A stretch of 64,000 bases of DNA from Blastococcus sp. (GTDB taxonomy: Bacteria; Actinomycetota; Actinomycetes; Mycobacteriales; Geodermatophilaceae): NCBI GenBank assembly GCA_025965795.1, contig JAOPWH010000256.1, positions 54,459 to 118,458 on the forward strand, given 5' to 3'. Positions within the stretch are counted from its first letter, which is position 1. Every line of letters begins with the position of its first letter. The notes under the pieces are model-generated. The model was not told the origin of the DNA, did no database searches, and saw only the letters and a program-made list of their open reading frames with translations. Shown one piece after another: positions 46,801 through 55,662 of the stretch. Made by a program: the position numbers and the translations under genes.

Positions 46801-47392
46801 CGCTGATCGTCGATCCGTCGACCAGCCAGGTCGTCTGGTCGAGTTCCGCGATGAAGCCGTCGTTGAAGGCAGTTCCGACGTACTCCGGGAACTCCTCGCT
46901 GGCGAAGGACGCATCGAAACTGAGGCAGTTGTCCCCTGGTGGGACGTTGACAGAGATGCGGGCGGTCGAGACGTCGTAGGCCCCTCGCGTCAGCGGCGTC
47001 CCGTTGTCGCGGCCATCGTTGCTGAGCTCGTTCGGCGGCGGGATGAGCGCCGTGGAGCCGGTGGTCAGGACGGCGAGGCCGGCGGGTGCGTCGACGAAGG
47101 TGGAAGGCCGGTAGCTCGTGAGCCCGTTGGCGTCGGAGGCGCTGCAGTCCACCCAGCTCGTGCCGGCGACGAGCCCGCTCTGCGAGGAGAGCCCGTTCGA
47201 CAGGTCGGGACAGAGGGGATCGACCGCGGCGACGGGCCGCGGCATCAGCGAGGGCAGGCTTCCCGCGCCCGTTCGTGCCTGCGGAGCCGCGCCCGTGCCG
47301 GGTGCTGCGGAGGCGACCGCGGGCAACGTGAGCTGGACCGCGACGAGGCCGGCGACGGCCAGCGCTGACCAAGGGTGGCGTGGCGAGATCAT
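43868..47392 (-). CDS. Secreted multidomain protein: choice-of-anchor-L-like, metzincin-like metalloprotease motif, two PKD domains, FN3, two C-terminal repeats
   Basis: 1174 aa; signal peptide; SFDASFASEEFPEYVGTAFNDGF; DSDKDGLPDDWE; HEFGHALGLGHGG (HExxHxxGxxH); two PKD repeats; FN3; two related ~115-aa C-terminal modules. Confidence 0.88.
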   Translation of the reverse strand: MISPRHPWSALAVAGLVAVQLTLPAVASAAPGTGAAPQARTGAGSLPSLMPRPVAAVDPLCPDLSNGLSSQSGLVAGTSWVDCSASDANGLTSYRPSTFVDAPAGLAVLTTGSTALIPPPNELSNDGRDNGTPLTRGAYDVSTARISVNVPPGDNCLSFDASFASEEFPEYVGTAFNDGFIAELDQTTWLVDGSTISAPNNFAKDSHGNVISVNNSLADDFTSDTGLEYDGATVQLTARTPVTAGAHSLYLSIFDAGDHIYDSAAFLANMSTFHASSSSLCTSSTNASDSDKDGLPDDWERFGVTVQSDGSTAAGHGAAGTFLNLPAMGADPLHKDLFVHLDNMGAAFALKPAALQIAMNSFNAAPLDNPDGVSGIHLHVDAGPGSVMNPVSGATWGSLSKAGPLADRNANASNLTELKADHFTPARRFPAFYYACACDKQPGTSSSGQADGIPGSGFVITLGAWPTKGGTVLQQAGTFLHEFGHALGLGHGGAADLPNWKPNYLSVMSYAYQTTGIPLTSGLFAFDFSRFDSGVDESSLSELNGIGYSGYYMYTRNGSNTICGDSTPDYRYLSPPSIDWNASCSFESDTYVSADVNGDGTIGWLAGNVDWRTGTTEGSIQFRKADGLASGSARVAGAADDEPTAEDLLNAIPPEVRAQQASSPVPAFTADTTSGKGPLTVHFNGGTSSDPDGTIATYSWDFGDGATGTGVSPSHQYTGVGTFTASLTVTDNAGNSGLTLAERTITVNPENAEPIAGFTQSAASGRTSVTVQFDASDSYDPDGTVSSYAWNWGDGTTGSGKTALHTYSSPGNYEPVLTVTDDDAATGKSTGSVTVGDVPAAPTGVSAVAGVNSATVSWQAPDAHNSPINGYMVTSSPAGGTASVAGNATSAVVSGLTAGTSYTFTVRATNGYGSGPASAASNAVTPTGSGAVVVQDTSRSVTLSSWVGVADTAASGGGYRQSSTKTATATWKFTGTSLSYMARTGPTMGMATVLIDGVNKGLVDLYASVAGSRTTTYSGLASKAHSVVVKVAGSKNAAATGTAVTLDGFAVGTKQTDDTVVTVAYSAWQGKTATAASGGSYRFAASAGSTASLTFTGTGVDLTTARGKTFGKAEIIIDGTSRGTIDLYAATAQWGVKLSYPLASGTHTITLKALGTKNPKATGTQVPLDAITTR
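43871..44590 (-). repeat. Two tandem diverged ~115-aa beta-sandwich-like modules at the C-terminus of the 1174-aa protein
   Basis: TAASGGGYRQSSTKTATATWKFTGTSLSY...VLIDGVNKGLVDLYA...VAGSKNAAATGTAVTLDGF versus TAASGGSYRFAASAGSTASLTFTGTGVDL...IIIDGTSRGTIDLYA...ALGTKNPKATGTQVPLDAI. Confidence 0.8.
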
Positions 47393-47833
47393 CGGAGGCC
47401 CCCGTACCGTGAATGCGCTGGTCCGCCCGGACCGAGGTCCGCTGAGCAGCCGCTGCGGAGGCCGGACGCTACAGCCGGCCCGGAACGCCGTCCATGGCTT
47501 CGGACACGGCAGACGACGCCCGGTCGGCCTCCCGCCCGGTCCGGCCCTGGGACATCTCCGTCCGCATGTCGCAGCGGTACGCCGGTCGTGTCGTGGGCGA
47601 GTTGGACGCCTGCCATCGTGGGCTCCTCGTGTCCGGTTCGGCCGGAGGGCCGATCTCCCCGACCCGGAAGCTAGTCAGAGGCGGGCCGGACGTCTGTCAG
47701 CCGGCCGACAGCCCAGGTGTCGTCCTGCCGACAGCCATCGCGGCCTACGCCGCCCGCGGACGACTGGCAGCATGCCCGGGTCCGAGATCGACAGCGCGTG
47801 GCCCCGGCCGGCGGCCGTTCCCGAGGAGGCGGC

Positions 47834-48505
47834 ATGACGCGCACGAAGCACCCGGCCCGGATGCCGGTCAGGTCTCTGCCACGGCCCAGAGTGCAGGACC
47901 GCCGGAGCCGTCCCTCGGATTCGAGCGGGTGGTGTTCTTCAGCGACGCTGTCGTGGCGATCGTCATGACGCTGGTGGTCCTGCCGCTCACGGCGGAGATC
48001 CAGCTCCCGGAGGGCGAGGGCAGCGTCCTGTCCGAGGTCCTGTCGCACTGGCTGACCGTGCTCACGTTCGGGGTCGGCTTCCTCGTCGTCGGCCAGTTCT
48101 GGATCGCCCATCACCGAACCTTCGGCAACCTCCGCGGCACCGACCACGGGCTGCTCTGGTTCACCCTGGTCGTCCTGATGACCGTGGCCCTCCTGCCCTT
48201 CCCGGCGGCCTCCTCGGCGGGCGGTCCACGCCCGAGCACTCGTTCCCGGTGGTCTTTACGCGGGAAGCCTCACGCTCACCAGCACGGCCATGACGGCGAC
48301 CTGGCTGTACGCCGTCCGCCGCGGACTGGTGGCGGGGACGCTGTCCGGGGAGGTGACGTCCGCGATCACCGCACGCGCCGCGGCCACCACCGCGGTCTTC
48401 GCCGGATCGGTGGGCGCCGCGTTCCTGGGCCTCTGACCCGCCGCGCTGTGCTGGCTCGTCGTCCTCCCGGTCGTCCGGCTGCTCGTGGGCCGGTCGACCG
48501 GCCTC
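47834..48505 (+). pseudogene. Frameshifted TMEM175/DUF1211-family gene
   Basis: LGFERVVFFSDAVVAIVMTLVVLPLTAEIQLPEG...LTVLTFGVGFLVVGQFWIAHHRTFGNLRGTDHGLLWFTLVVLMTVALLPFPAA, then frame change to YAGSLTLTSTAMTATWLYAVRRGL and an in-frame stop before the final helix; the best ATG (47834) is also out of frame. Confidence 0.75.
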
Positions 48506-48520
48506 TCTCTGGCCCGGTCA

Positions 48521-49723
48521 TCAGCTCGTGGGCTCGCCGCGGTCGGCGAGCCGCGCCGCCCGCAGCCGCAGGTAGTCGCGTTCCGGCCCGCTGTTGGTGA
48601 GCTCCGCGGCCGCGCGGTACTCCGCCACGGCCGCGTCGAGCTGCCCGGCCCGTTCCAGCAGGTGCGCCCGGACGGCGCCCAGGCGATGGCGGTCGGTCAG
48701 CCGGTGGTCGTCCTCCAGCGGCCGGAGGGCGTCCAGGCCGGCCGTCGGACCGTGGACCATGGCCACCGCGACCGCGCGATTCAGTGCCACCACCGGGCCG
48801 CCGGTCATGCGGGTCAGGACGCCGTAGAGCGCGAGGATCTGCGGCCAGTCGGTCTCCGCAGAGGACGGCGCCTCGTCGTGCACCGCCGCGATCGCCGCCT
48901 GCAACTGGAAGGGTCCGACCCGGCCCGCGCGCAGCGCCTCCGTGACCAGCCCGACGCCTTCGGCGATGTCCTCGCGGTTCCACCGGGACCGGTCCTGCTC
49001 GGCCAGGGGCACCAGTGCACCGTCCGGGCCGGTGCGCGCGGGGCTCCGCGCGACGGTGAGCAGCATGAGCGCGAGCAGACCGGCCACCTCGGGATCACCG
49101 GGCACCAGGCGGTACAGCAGCCGGGCGAGGCGGACGGCCTCGCGGGCGAGGTCGGGGCGCTGCAGGTCCGCGCCCGCGGTGCTGGTGTGCGCCTCGGTGA
49201 ACATGAGGTAGAGCACCTGGAGGACCGCGTCGAGGCGGCTCGGCCAGTCCGCCGGCGACGGCATCCGGATCGCCTCGCCAGTGACCTTCAGGGTCTGCTT
49301 CGCGCGGCTGATCCGCTGCGCCATCGTCGCCTCGGGCACCAGGAAGGCAGCGGCGATCTCGGCGGTGGTCAGGCCGCCCACCGAGCGCAGGGTGAGGGCG
49401 ACCGCGGACGCCCGGGTCAGCGCGGGTGAGCAGCAGAGCACGAGCACCAGCAGGGTGTCGTCGGCGTCGCCCCGACGCCCGGCGTCCGCCGGCGGGGCGG
49501 CGCGCTCCAGCGACGACACCTGGGCGGCGACGTGGTCCTCACGACGCCGCCGGGCGCTGTCCCGCCGGATCTGCTCGACCATCCGGCGGTGGCCGACCTG
49601 GATCAGCCAGCCGCGCGGGCTCGCCGGGAGCCCCTCCTCCGGCCACTGCACGGCCGCTGCCAGGAGCGCCTCCTGCGCCGCGTCCTCGGCAAGGGAGAAG
49701 TCGCCCGATCGGCGGGCGAGCAC
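48521..49723 (-). CDS. ECF sigma factor of the long DUF6596/ECF42-like type; true start probably about 70 nt upstream
   Basis: FSLAEDAAQEALLAAAVQWPEEGLPASPRGWLIQVGHRRMVEQIRRD, LTTAEIAAAFLVPEATMAQRISRAKQTL, YLMFTEAH, VVALNRAVAVAMVHGP. Confidence 0.9.
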   Translation of the reverse strand: MLARRSGDFSLAEDAAQEALLAAAVQWPEEGLPASPRGWLIQVGHRRMVEQIRRDSARRRREDHVAAQVSSLERAAPPADAGRRGDADDTLLVLVLCCSPALTRASAVALTLRSVGGLTTAEIAAAFLVPEATMAQRISRAKQTLKVTGEAIRMPSPADWPSRLDAVLQVLYLMFTEAHTSTAGADLQRPDLAREAVRLARLLYRLVPGDPEVAGLLALMLLTVARSPARTGPDGALVPLAEQDRSRWNREDIAEGVGLVTEALRAGRVGPFQLQAAIAAVHDEAPSSAETDWPQILALYGVLTRMTGGPVVALNRAVAVAMVHGPTAGLDALRPLEDDHRLTDRHRLGAVRAHLLERAGQLDAAVAEYRAAAELTNSGPERDYLRLRAARLADRGEPTS

Positions 49724-49788
49724 ACCGACGACCTGCGGCGCGAGCTCGCGCAGCAGGTCGTCGGTGTCCCGGAGGTCCGGTATCGCCC

Positions 49789-50190
49789 TCAGAGCTCCGC
49801 CGGCGGGGCGGACATCACCGGGCGCACCTCGATCGGCATGTTCAGCGGCTCCCCCCGGGGACCCGGCGCCGCGGAGACCCGCGCCGCCAGCTCGACGGCC
49901 CGCTCCTCGGTCTCGCAGTCGAGGATCCAGTAGCCGGCCAGGAACTCCTTCGTCTCCGGGAAGGGCCCTTCGGTCACCAACGGGCTGTTCCCGTTCCCGC
50001 TGCGCACCAGCTTCGCCGTGTCCGCGCCCGCCAGGCCCTGCGCGTCGACGAATTCGCCGGACGCGACCAGCTCGCGGTTCACGACGTGCATGAACTCGAT
50101 GTGCGCCTGCAGCTCCTCACGGGTCCAGGTGTCGATGCCCGGGAAATCGGCCGTCGCGGCGCTGAACTGCATCAGCATCATGTACTTCAT
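49789..50190 (-). CDS. YCII-related (YciI/DGPF) family protein
   Basis: MKYMMLMQFSAA, VTEGPFPETKEFLAGYWILDCETEERAVELAARV; immediately upstream of the ECF gene. Confidence 0.92.
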   Translation of the reverse strand: MKYMMLMQFSAATADFPGIDTWTREELQAHIEFMHVVNRELVASGEFVDAQGLAGADTAKLVRSGNGNSPLVTEGPFPETKEFLAGYWILDCETEERAVELAARVSAAPGPRGEPLNMPIEVRPVMSAPPAEL

Positions 50191-50295
50191 GTCTGGCTCC
50201 TCAGTGTCAGCGTCCCGGTCGGGCGCTCTCGAGCAGTAGTCGAAGCCGGTCGGCGAGGCTCTACATGCCCGGCCGATCTGTTTCCGCGGTCGGTC

Positions 50296-50802
50296 TCAGA
50301 CCGTGCGAGAGCGCTGCCGGCGCCGGGCCCGGACCCCGCTGACGAGCATCCACAGCAGGGCGACGGCACTCCCGCCCACCATGCCCTGGGCGAAACCGGC
50401 GAAGAAGCCGTGCGACGGCGCCACCCGGAGGACGCCGACGAGAAAGGCGATGAGCAGCGCGACGTACGGAACGAGACGCAGCCGCAGCAGGCCTGCCGGG
50501 TCCTCGATCCGCACCCCGAGACGATGTGCGTAGGCGAGGGTCACGGCCGCGGCGACGCCCACGACCCCGAGCAGCGTGCTGGCGTACGGCAGGGCAGCCG
50601 CACCGCCCAGCCACACCATGCCGGTCGCCGTCGCGAGCGCCAGCCACAGCATGAGCTGCAGGCCCACGGCGCTCGCCTCGTTCCAGACGTCGCGCCGGCG
50701 CTCCTCGTCGTAGAAGGGATGGTTCAGGTCCCCGACCGCCTCGGCCGCCGCGACGAACCACCCACCGCGACGCGGAAGGACGTCGTCCCCGGACGCGCTC
50801 AC
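50296..50802 (-). CDS. Membrane protein of unknown function
   Basis: 168 aa with several hydrophobic helices; overlaps upstream HTH gene stop. Confidence 0.75.
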   Translation of the reverse strand: MSASGDDVLPRRGGWFVAAAEAVGDLNHPFYDEERRRDVWNEASAVGLQLMLWLALATATGMVWLGGAAALPYASTLLGVVGVAAAVTLAYAHRLGVRIEDPAGLLRLRLVPYVALLIAFLVGVLRVAPSHGFFAGFAQGMVGGSAVALLWMLVSGVRARRRQRSRTV

Positions 50803-51062
50803 AGGCCCACTCCCATCTCGTCACCGCGACCGGGCCGGTCGGCCTCGGACGCCTCTCCGAACAGTGCTTCCACGGTGCCGGCGAGCCGCTGCGCGATCGC
50901 GAGTGCCAGGTACACCGAGGGGGCGTAGTCCCCCGCCTCCACGGCCACGACCGTCTGGCGCGTCACGCCGACGTCCCCGGCGAGCTCCGCCTGGGTGATC
51001 CCCTGAGCCGTACGGGCCGCTCGGACGCCGTTGCGCCGGCCCCTCGCCGAGGTTCTCCCCAT
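50799..51062 (-). CDS. Small XRE-family transcriptional regulator
   Basis: NGVRAARTAQGITQAELAGDVGVTRQTVVAVEAGDYAPSVYLALAIAQRL. Confidence 0.9.
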   Translation of the reverse strand: MGRTSARGRRNGVRAARTAQGITQAELAGDVGVTRQTVVAVEAGDYAPSVYLALAIAQRLAGTVEALFGEASEADRPGRGDEMGVGL

Positions 51063-51133
51063 GGCGGGAAGTGTCAGGTCTACCGGACATCGTGTCAAGT
51101 AGCCCTGACATGTCGGATGCGGGCGTCGATCGT

Positions 51134-51985
51134 TCAGAGCAGCCCCTCGGCACGGCACCACGCCCGAGCGTCGGCGACGCCCTGCTCCACCGCCTCGACG
51201 AACCGGCGCCGACGGAAGTTGAACAGGTAGTGCAGCGGCACCTCGGCCTCGATCATCCGCACCGTGACGTGCCGGCCGTACGTGCCCGCCTCCCCGCGGG
51301 CCAGACGGGCGTTGCTGTGCTCGATCCTGGCAAGGTCCGCCCGCAGCCGGCTGTTGGTGGCCAGCTCGAAGATCCCGAAGAACTCCCCGACCGGCCCGTT
51401 CCGCCAGCGCCCTGCCGTGCTGGTCGTCCAGATGATCCAGAGCTCGTCGGCACCCTGCTCGATGGCGTGCTCCAGGTTGGCGGCGCCGGCGTGCACCGCG
51501 TCCACGTAGACCTGGCCCTCGAGGGTCACCGGCGGGAAGAAGATCGGCAGCGATCCGGCCGCCACGAGCACGTCCTCGTTCATCCGCGCCGGCGGGATCA
51601 CCTCCAGCCGCTGCCGGGTGAAGTTGTAGACGTTGAAGCTGGCCCGCCGGTCGGTGCCGCGGATCGCGTTCCAGTCGAGATCGAACGCCGGGAAGACGTT
51701 GCGACGGATCCGCCGGTAGGTGAGGAAGGACTCCGCAACCGGCAGCCGGAGGAGCTCCCGCCAGTTCGGCGCGATCGCGCGCAGGGGGCGGAACGCGCGC
51801 CAGTTGTCGGCGATCCGCCGTCCGGACATGCCCTGACACCACATCGCGAGGTTGAACGAGGCCGCACTGACGCCGTCGGCGTGGTCGAACTCGATCTCGG
51901 CCTCGTCCAGCCAGACCTGGAGCACCCCGGCCTGGTAGGCGATCTTCAGACCGCCGCCGGCGAGGATCAGGGACCGCCTCGTCAT
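51134..51985 (-). CDS. Patatin-like phospholipase family protein with atypical catalytic motifs
   Basis: LILAGGGLKIAYQAGVLQVWLDE, GVSAASFNLAM in place of GxSxG, VAAGSLPIFFPPV, YVDAVHAG in place of DGG/DGA. Confidence 0.8.
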   Translation of the reverse strand: MTRRSLILAGGGLKIAYQAGVLQVWLDEAEIEFDHADGVSAASFNLAMWCQGMSGRRIADNWRAFRPLRAIAPNWRELLRLPVAESFLTYRRIRRNVFPAFDLDWNAIRGTDRRASFNVYNFTRQRLEVIPPARMNEDVLVAAGSLPIFFPPVTLEGQVYVDAVHAGAANLEHAIEQGADELWIIWTTSTAGRWRNGPVGEFFGIFELATNSRLRADLARIEHSNARLARGEAGTYGRHVTVRMIEAEVPLHYLFNFRRRRFVEAVEQGVADARAWCRAEGLL

Positions 51986-52178
51986 GGTGTGCCCTCCTGG
52001 CCGTCAGATCCCTGGTCCGCACCGGCTCGGGCACGCCAGGTCGGCACGGCGCGGAGCGTCCCGACTTCCGTGGAAGGCGTCAAGGGAGCGACGCCTCCTC
52101 CACCGTCACCCTGCTCGGGTGACCGTTCCCCATGACGGTCGCATCGACCGGAGGCCGGCCTCGGGCCCGGCCGCGCGG

Positions 52179-54308
52179 CTACTCCTGGGGACGAGCCTCG
52201 GTGACCGCCCGGTACACGGCCTCGGCCGACAGCGGGAGCTGCCTCAACCGCACGCCGGTCGCTCGCGCCACCGCGTTGCCGATGGCCGGAGCCACGCCCA
52301 GGTTTCCGAACTCCCCCACCGGCTTCGCACCGAAGGGCCCCGTGCCCTCCGTGTCACCGACGTTGACGACGGTCAACGGCGGCATGTCCGGCGCGGTCGG
52401 CAGCTTGTAGTCGCCGAGGCTGCCGGCCAGGACCTGCCCGTCCTCCACCGGCAGCTCCTCCATGAGGGCCGCACCCAGGCCGAAGGCGAAGCCACCCTCG
52501 AGCTGGCCGCGGTGCGACAGCGGGTTGATCACCGTGCCCGTGTCCGCCACCAGCACCGCGGAGAGGACGGTGATCTGGCCCGTCTCGACGTCGACCTCGA
52601 CCTCCACGGACACCGCGCCGAAGGCGTGGCTGTCCTCAGCGCGCGGTGCCTCTGCCTCCCGGGCGACCTCGATCGGGAACCGCGGTGCCTCCGCGAGCAT
52701 CTTCCGGAGGTCGGTTGCCGCCAACAAGGTGGCCGCGCCGAGCACCCGGGTCACCCGGCTGGCCCCGGCACCCTGATCGAACATCGCGACGGCCGTCGGC
52801 TGCTGGATCACCTCGATGCACGATTCGTCCACTCCGAGGGCGGCGGCGGCGACGCGCGCGATCATCGTGACCGTGCCGCTGCCCTGGTCGGCCGCACCGG
52901 TCACGACCTCGAAGCGGTCGGCATCCAGCGCCCGGAGAACGACCCCGCCGCGCCCGGCACCGCCCTTGCGGCGGTAGACCGCGATCCCGACTCCCCGGCC
53001 GGGTGACCGGGTCGCCGTCCAGTCGACACCAGCGGCGGCGCGGGACAACACCTCCTCGGCCACCGTCGCAGCGCCGTCGGCGACGCGGTCGGCGCCGCGC
53101 AGATTGCGCCGGCGCAATTCGAGGGGGTCCAGGCCGAGCTCCTCGGCGATCAGGTCGACGTGGGTCTCCCCCGCGAACACTGCCTGGACCTCGCCGGGAG
53201 CGCGCATGTGCCCACCCGGCACCGAGTTCGTGTAGACCGTCCGGAGACGGTGCCTGGTCGCGGGGACGGCGTAGGCGGACATGGTGTCCAGACCGCCGTG
53301 CGGCACCAGGTCCGCGGCGGCCTTGCCCGCGGCGTAGGCGCCGCCGTCGAAGACGACGTCGGCGGAATGGGCGACGAAGACCCCGGTCCGCGTGACGCCC
53401 GTCCGCAACGTGATCTCGGCGGCGTGCCGGGGTCCGGCGCCGCTCAGCTCCTCGACGTAGGACATGACCGAGCGCACCGGTCGACCGGTCGCGCGGGCGA
53501 GGTAGAAGCAGACGAACTCGTCGATGGAGAAACCTTTGCCGCCGAAGTCGCCACCGATGAAGCGGTTGTAGACGTCGATCTTCTCGGCGGGGTGCCCGGT
53601 GACCGCGGCCATGTGCGACCGCAGCGTGAACGGCGCCTTGTTCGTGGAGATGACGTGGCAGACCTCGCCCTCGAACCAGACGAGGGCGCCGTGCGGCTCG
53701 ATGTACCCCTGATGCTGCCGGGGGGTGCGAAAGGTGTGCTCGAAGACCCGGTCGGCAGCCTCGAAGGCCCGCTCCATCTCCTCGGGGTCATGGCCGGTCA
53801 GCAGGTCGCCCTGCAGGTTGAGGTGCTCAAGCAGTTCCCGGGTGCCGCCGCGCATCGTCAGGTAACCGGCGGCCTCGGGATGCAGTACAGGCGCGTCCGA
53901 TGTGAGCGCCTGCCGCGGGTCGAACACCGGCGGCAGGTCGTCGTAGTCCACCTCGATGAGCCGGACGGCCTCCTCGGCGGCCTCCCGCGTCTCGGCCGCA
54001 ACGGCGGCGACGCGCTGCCCGATGAACCGGACGCGGTCGGTGGCCAGCACGGGCAGGTCCCGAAGGTGCCGGCCGAACCGGACGTCACCGATGTCGGCGC
54101 CGGTGAGGACGGCGTGCACACCGGCCGTCTCACGTGCGGCCCGCGTCTCGATCCGCGTGATGGTGGCGTGCGGTGTCGGGCTGGCCAGGCAGGCGACGTG
54201 CAGGACACCGTCCGGGTAGTGGTCGCCGGTGTAGCGGGCCTGGCCGGTCACCTTGAGGTGGCCCTCGTGACGAACCTCGGGCTGGGCGAAGGGCACGGCG
54301 GCGGTCAC
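52179..54308 (-). CDS. Molybdopterin-binding large subunit of a xanthine dehydrogenase-family hydroxylase
   Basis: KVTGQARYTGD, GGDFGGKGF, VPGGHMRAPGEVQAVFAGETHVD, GAADQGSGT; GTG start. Confidence 0.93.
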   Translation of the reverse strand: MTAAVPFAQPEVRHEGHLKVTGQARYTGDHYPDGVLHVACLASPTPHATITRIETRAARETAGVHAVLTGADIGDVRFGRHLRDLPVLATDRVRFIGQRVAAVAAETREAAEEAVRLIEVDYDDLPPVFDPRQALTSDAPVLHPEAAGYLTMRGGTRELLEHLNLQGDLLTGHDPEEMERAFEAADRVFEHTFRTPRQHQGYIEPHGALVWFEGEVCHVISTNKAPFTLRSHMAAVTGHPAEKIDVYNRFIGGDFGGKGFSIDEFVCFYLARATGRPVRSVMSYVEELSGAGPRHAAEITLRTGVTRTGVFVAHSADVVFDGGAYAAGKAAADLVPHGGLDTMSAYAVPATRHRLRTVYTNSVPGGHMRAPGEVQAVFAGETHVDLIAEELGLDPLELRRRNLRGADRVADGAATVAEEVLSRAAAGVDWTATRSPGRGVGIAVYRRKGGAGRGGVVLRALDADRFEVVTGAADQGSGTVTMIARVAAAALGVDESCIEVIQQPTAVAMFDQGAGASRVTRVLGAATLLAATDLRKMLAEAPRFPIEVAREAEAPRAEDSHAFGAVSVEVEVDVETGQITVLSAVLVADTGTVINPLSHRGQLEGGFAFGLGAALMEELPVEDGQVLAGSLGDYKLPTAPDMPPLTVVNVGDTEGTGPFGAKPVGEFGNLGVAPAIGNAVARATGVRLRQLPLSAEAVYRAVTEARPQE

Positions 54309-55171
54309 GCGCGGGCCTCCGCTACCAGTCGGCGCAACAGGCGCTCGGTGCAGACCCGGGCCATGTCGCGCTTGTAACCGCTCGTCCCGCGCCCGTCGCT
54401 GATCGGGTCGATCTCCCCGGGGACCACGTCCGCTGCGCCGGCCAGAACGTCCGGGCGGGTGCCGTTGCCGACCAGTGCGGCCTCCGCCGCACGGCATCGC
54501 ACCGGTACCGATCCCCCGCCGGCGATCGCGATCCGCGCATCCTCGAACCGGCCGTCGACCAGGGTGACCCCGGCGGCCACGGAGATCGTCGAGTAGTCGT
54601 CCCGTGTGCGCGGCAGGAACTTGAGATAGCCGGTGCGCATGCCGGCACGCGGCACCGGGACGCGGACGGAGCGCAGGATCTCCTCGGCCCCGACCACGGT
54701 CTCGAAGTAGCCGAGGAACATGTCGGCGACCGGTACCTCACGGGAGCCGTCGGGACCGGTCACCCGGGCCAGTGCGTCGTGCACCATGAGCATCGGCGGG
54801 AGGTCCTGATTCGGGTCGGCGTGCACCAGGCTGCCCCCCACCGTGGCCTGATTCCTGATCCGCACGGTCGCCACGTGGTGTGCCGCCTCCGCCAGGCCCG
54901 GGGCGGTGCCGCGCACGAGGGCCGACGTCTCGATCTCCCGCAGCGTGGTCATCGCACCGAAGGTGAGCCCGTCGGACGGCTGGGTGTCGACGCCGTGGAG
55001 TTCCCGGACACCGCGCAGGGCGATCACCTGCTCCGGCTCCGCCAGGCCGAGCTTGACCATGTTCATGAGGGACGTACCACCGGCGAGCACCACTGCCTCG
55101 TCGCCCAGGTCGGTGAGCAGTCCGACGGCCTCGTCCACCGTGGTCGGGCGGTGGTACTGGAAGAGGCGCAT
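54305..55171 (-). CDS. FAD-binding medium subunit of a molybdenum hydroxylase
   Basis: VVLAGGTSLMNMVKLGLAEPEQVI, IRNQATVGGSLVHADPNQDLPPMLM. Confidence 0.93.
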   Translation of the reverse strand: MRLFQYHRPTTVDEAVGLLTDLGDEAVVLAGGTSLMNMVKLGLAEPEQVIALRGVRELHGVDTQPSDGLTFGAMTTLREIETSALVRGTAPGLAEAAHHVATVRIRNQATVGGSLVHADPNQDLPPMLMVHDALARVTGPDGSREVPVADMFLGYFETVVGAEEILRSVRVPVPRAGMRTGYLKFLPRTRDDYSTISVAAGVTLVDGRFEDARIAIAGGGSVPVRCRAAEAALVGNGTRPDVLAGAADVVPGEIDPISDGRGTSGYKRDMARVCTERLLRRLVAEARA

Positions 55172-55662
55172 CAGGCCGACGTCTCGCGGGCCTCGGCCGC
55201 CGCCTCGAGTACGGCCGAGACGATCGAGTAGTAGCCGGTGCAGCGGCAGAGGTTGCCCATCATCCACTCGCGCACCTGCTCCGGGGTCGGTGCCGGGCAC
55301 TCGGCGAGCAGCGCGGTCGCCGCGACCACCTGTCCGGGCGTGCAGATGCCGCACTGGAAGGCACCGCATCTGAGGAAGGCGCCCTGGACCGCCGACAACT
55401 CACCGTCCTCGGACGCCAGGCCCTCCACGGTGGTGACGTCGCGTCCGTCCAGCTCACCGACCGGGACCAGGCACGCGGACATGAGCTGTCCGTCGATCAG
55501 GATGCTGCAGGCGCCGCACACGCCGACGCTGCAGCCCTCCTTCGTCCCGGTGAGACCGAGGTCCTCACGAAGGACGTCGAGGACGGGGCGAGCCGGCGAT
55601 GTGACGACCCGGCGCTGGAGTCCGTTCACGGTGACTGTGATCGTCTCGTGGCTTCCGGACAA
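55171..55662 (-). CDS. 2Fe-2S small subunit of a molybdenum hydroxylase
   Basis: GCSVGVCGACSILIDGQLMSAC, CGAFQCGICTPGQVV, GNLCRCTGYYSIVSAV. Confidence 0.95.
   Translation of the reverse strand: MSGSHETITVTVNGLQRRVVTSPARPVLDVLREDLGLTGTKEGCSVGVCGACSILIDGQLMSACLVPVGELDGRDVTTVEGLASEDGELSAVQGAFLRCGAFQCGICTPGQVVAATALLAECPAPTPEQVREWMMGNLCRCTGYYSIVSAVLEAAAEARETSA

Noticed and set aside
44801-47368. 855-aa plus-strand ORF opposite the metalloprotease gene
   Set aside because: Shadow ORF; composition-only sequence, while the minus strand has signal peptide and clear domains.
47393-47833. Intergenic ORFs as new genes (e.g. 47118..47837, 47375..47674)
   Set aside because: No start/RBS context or domain; overlap the 5' end of the metalloprotease gene.
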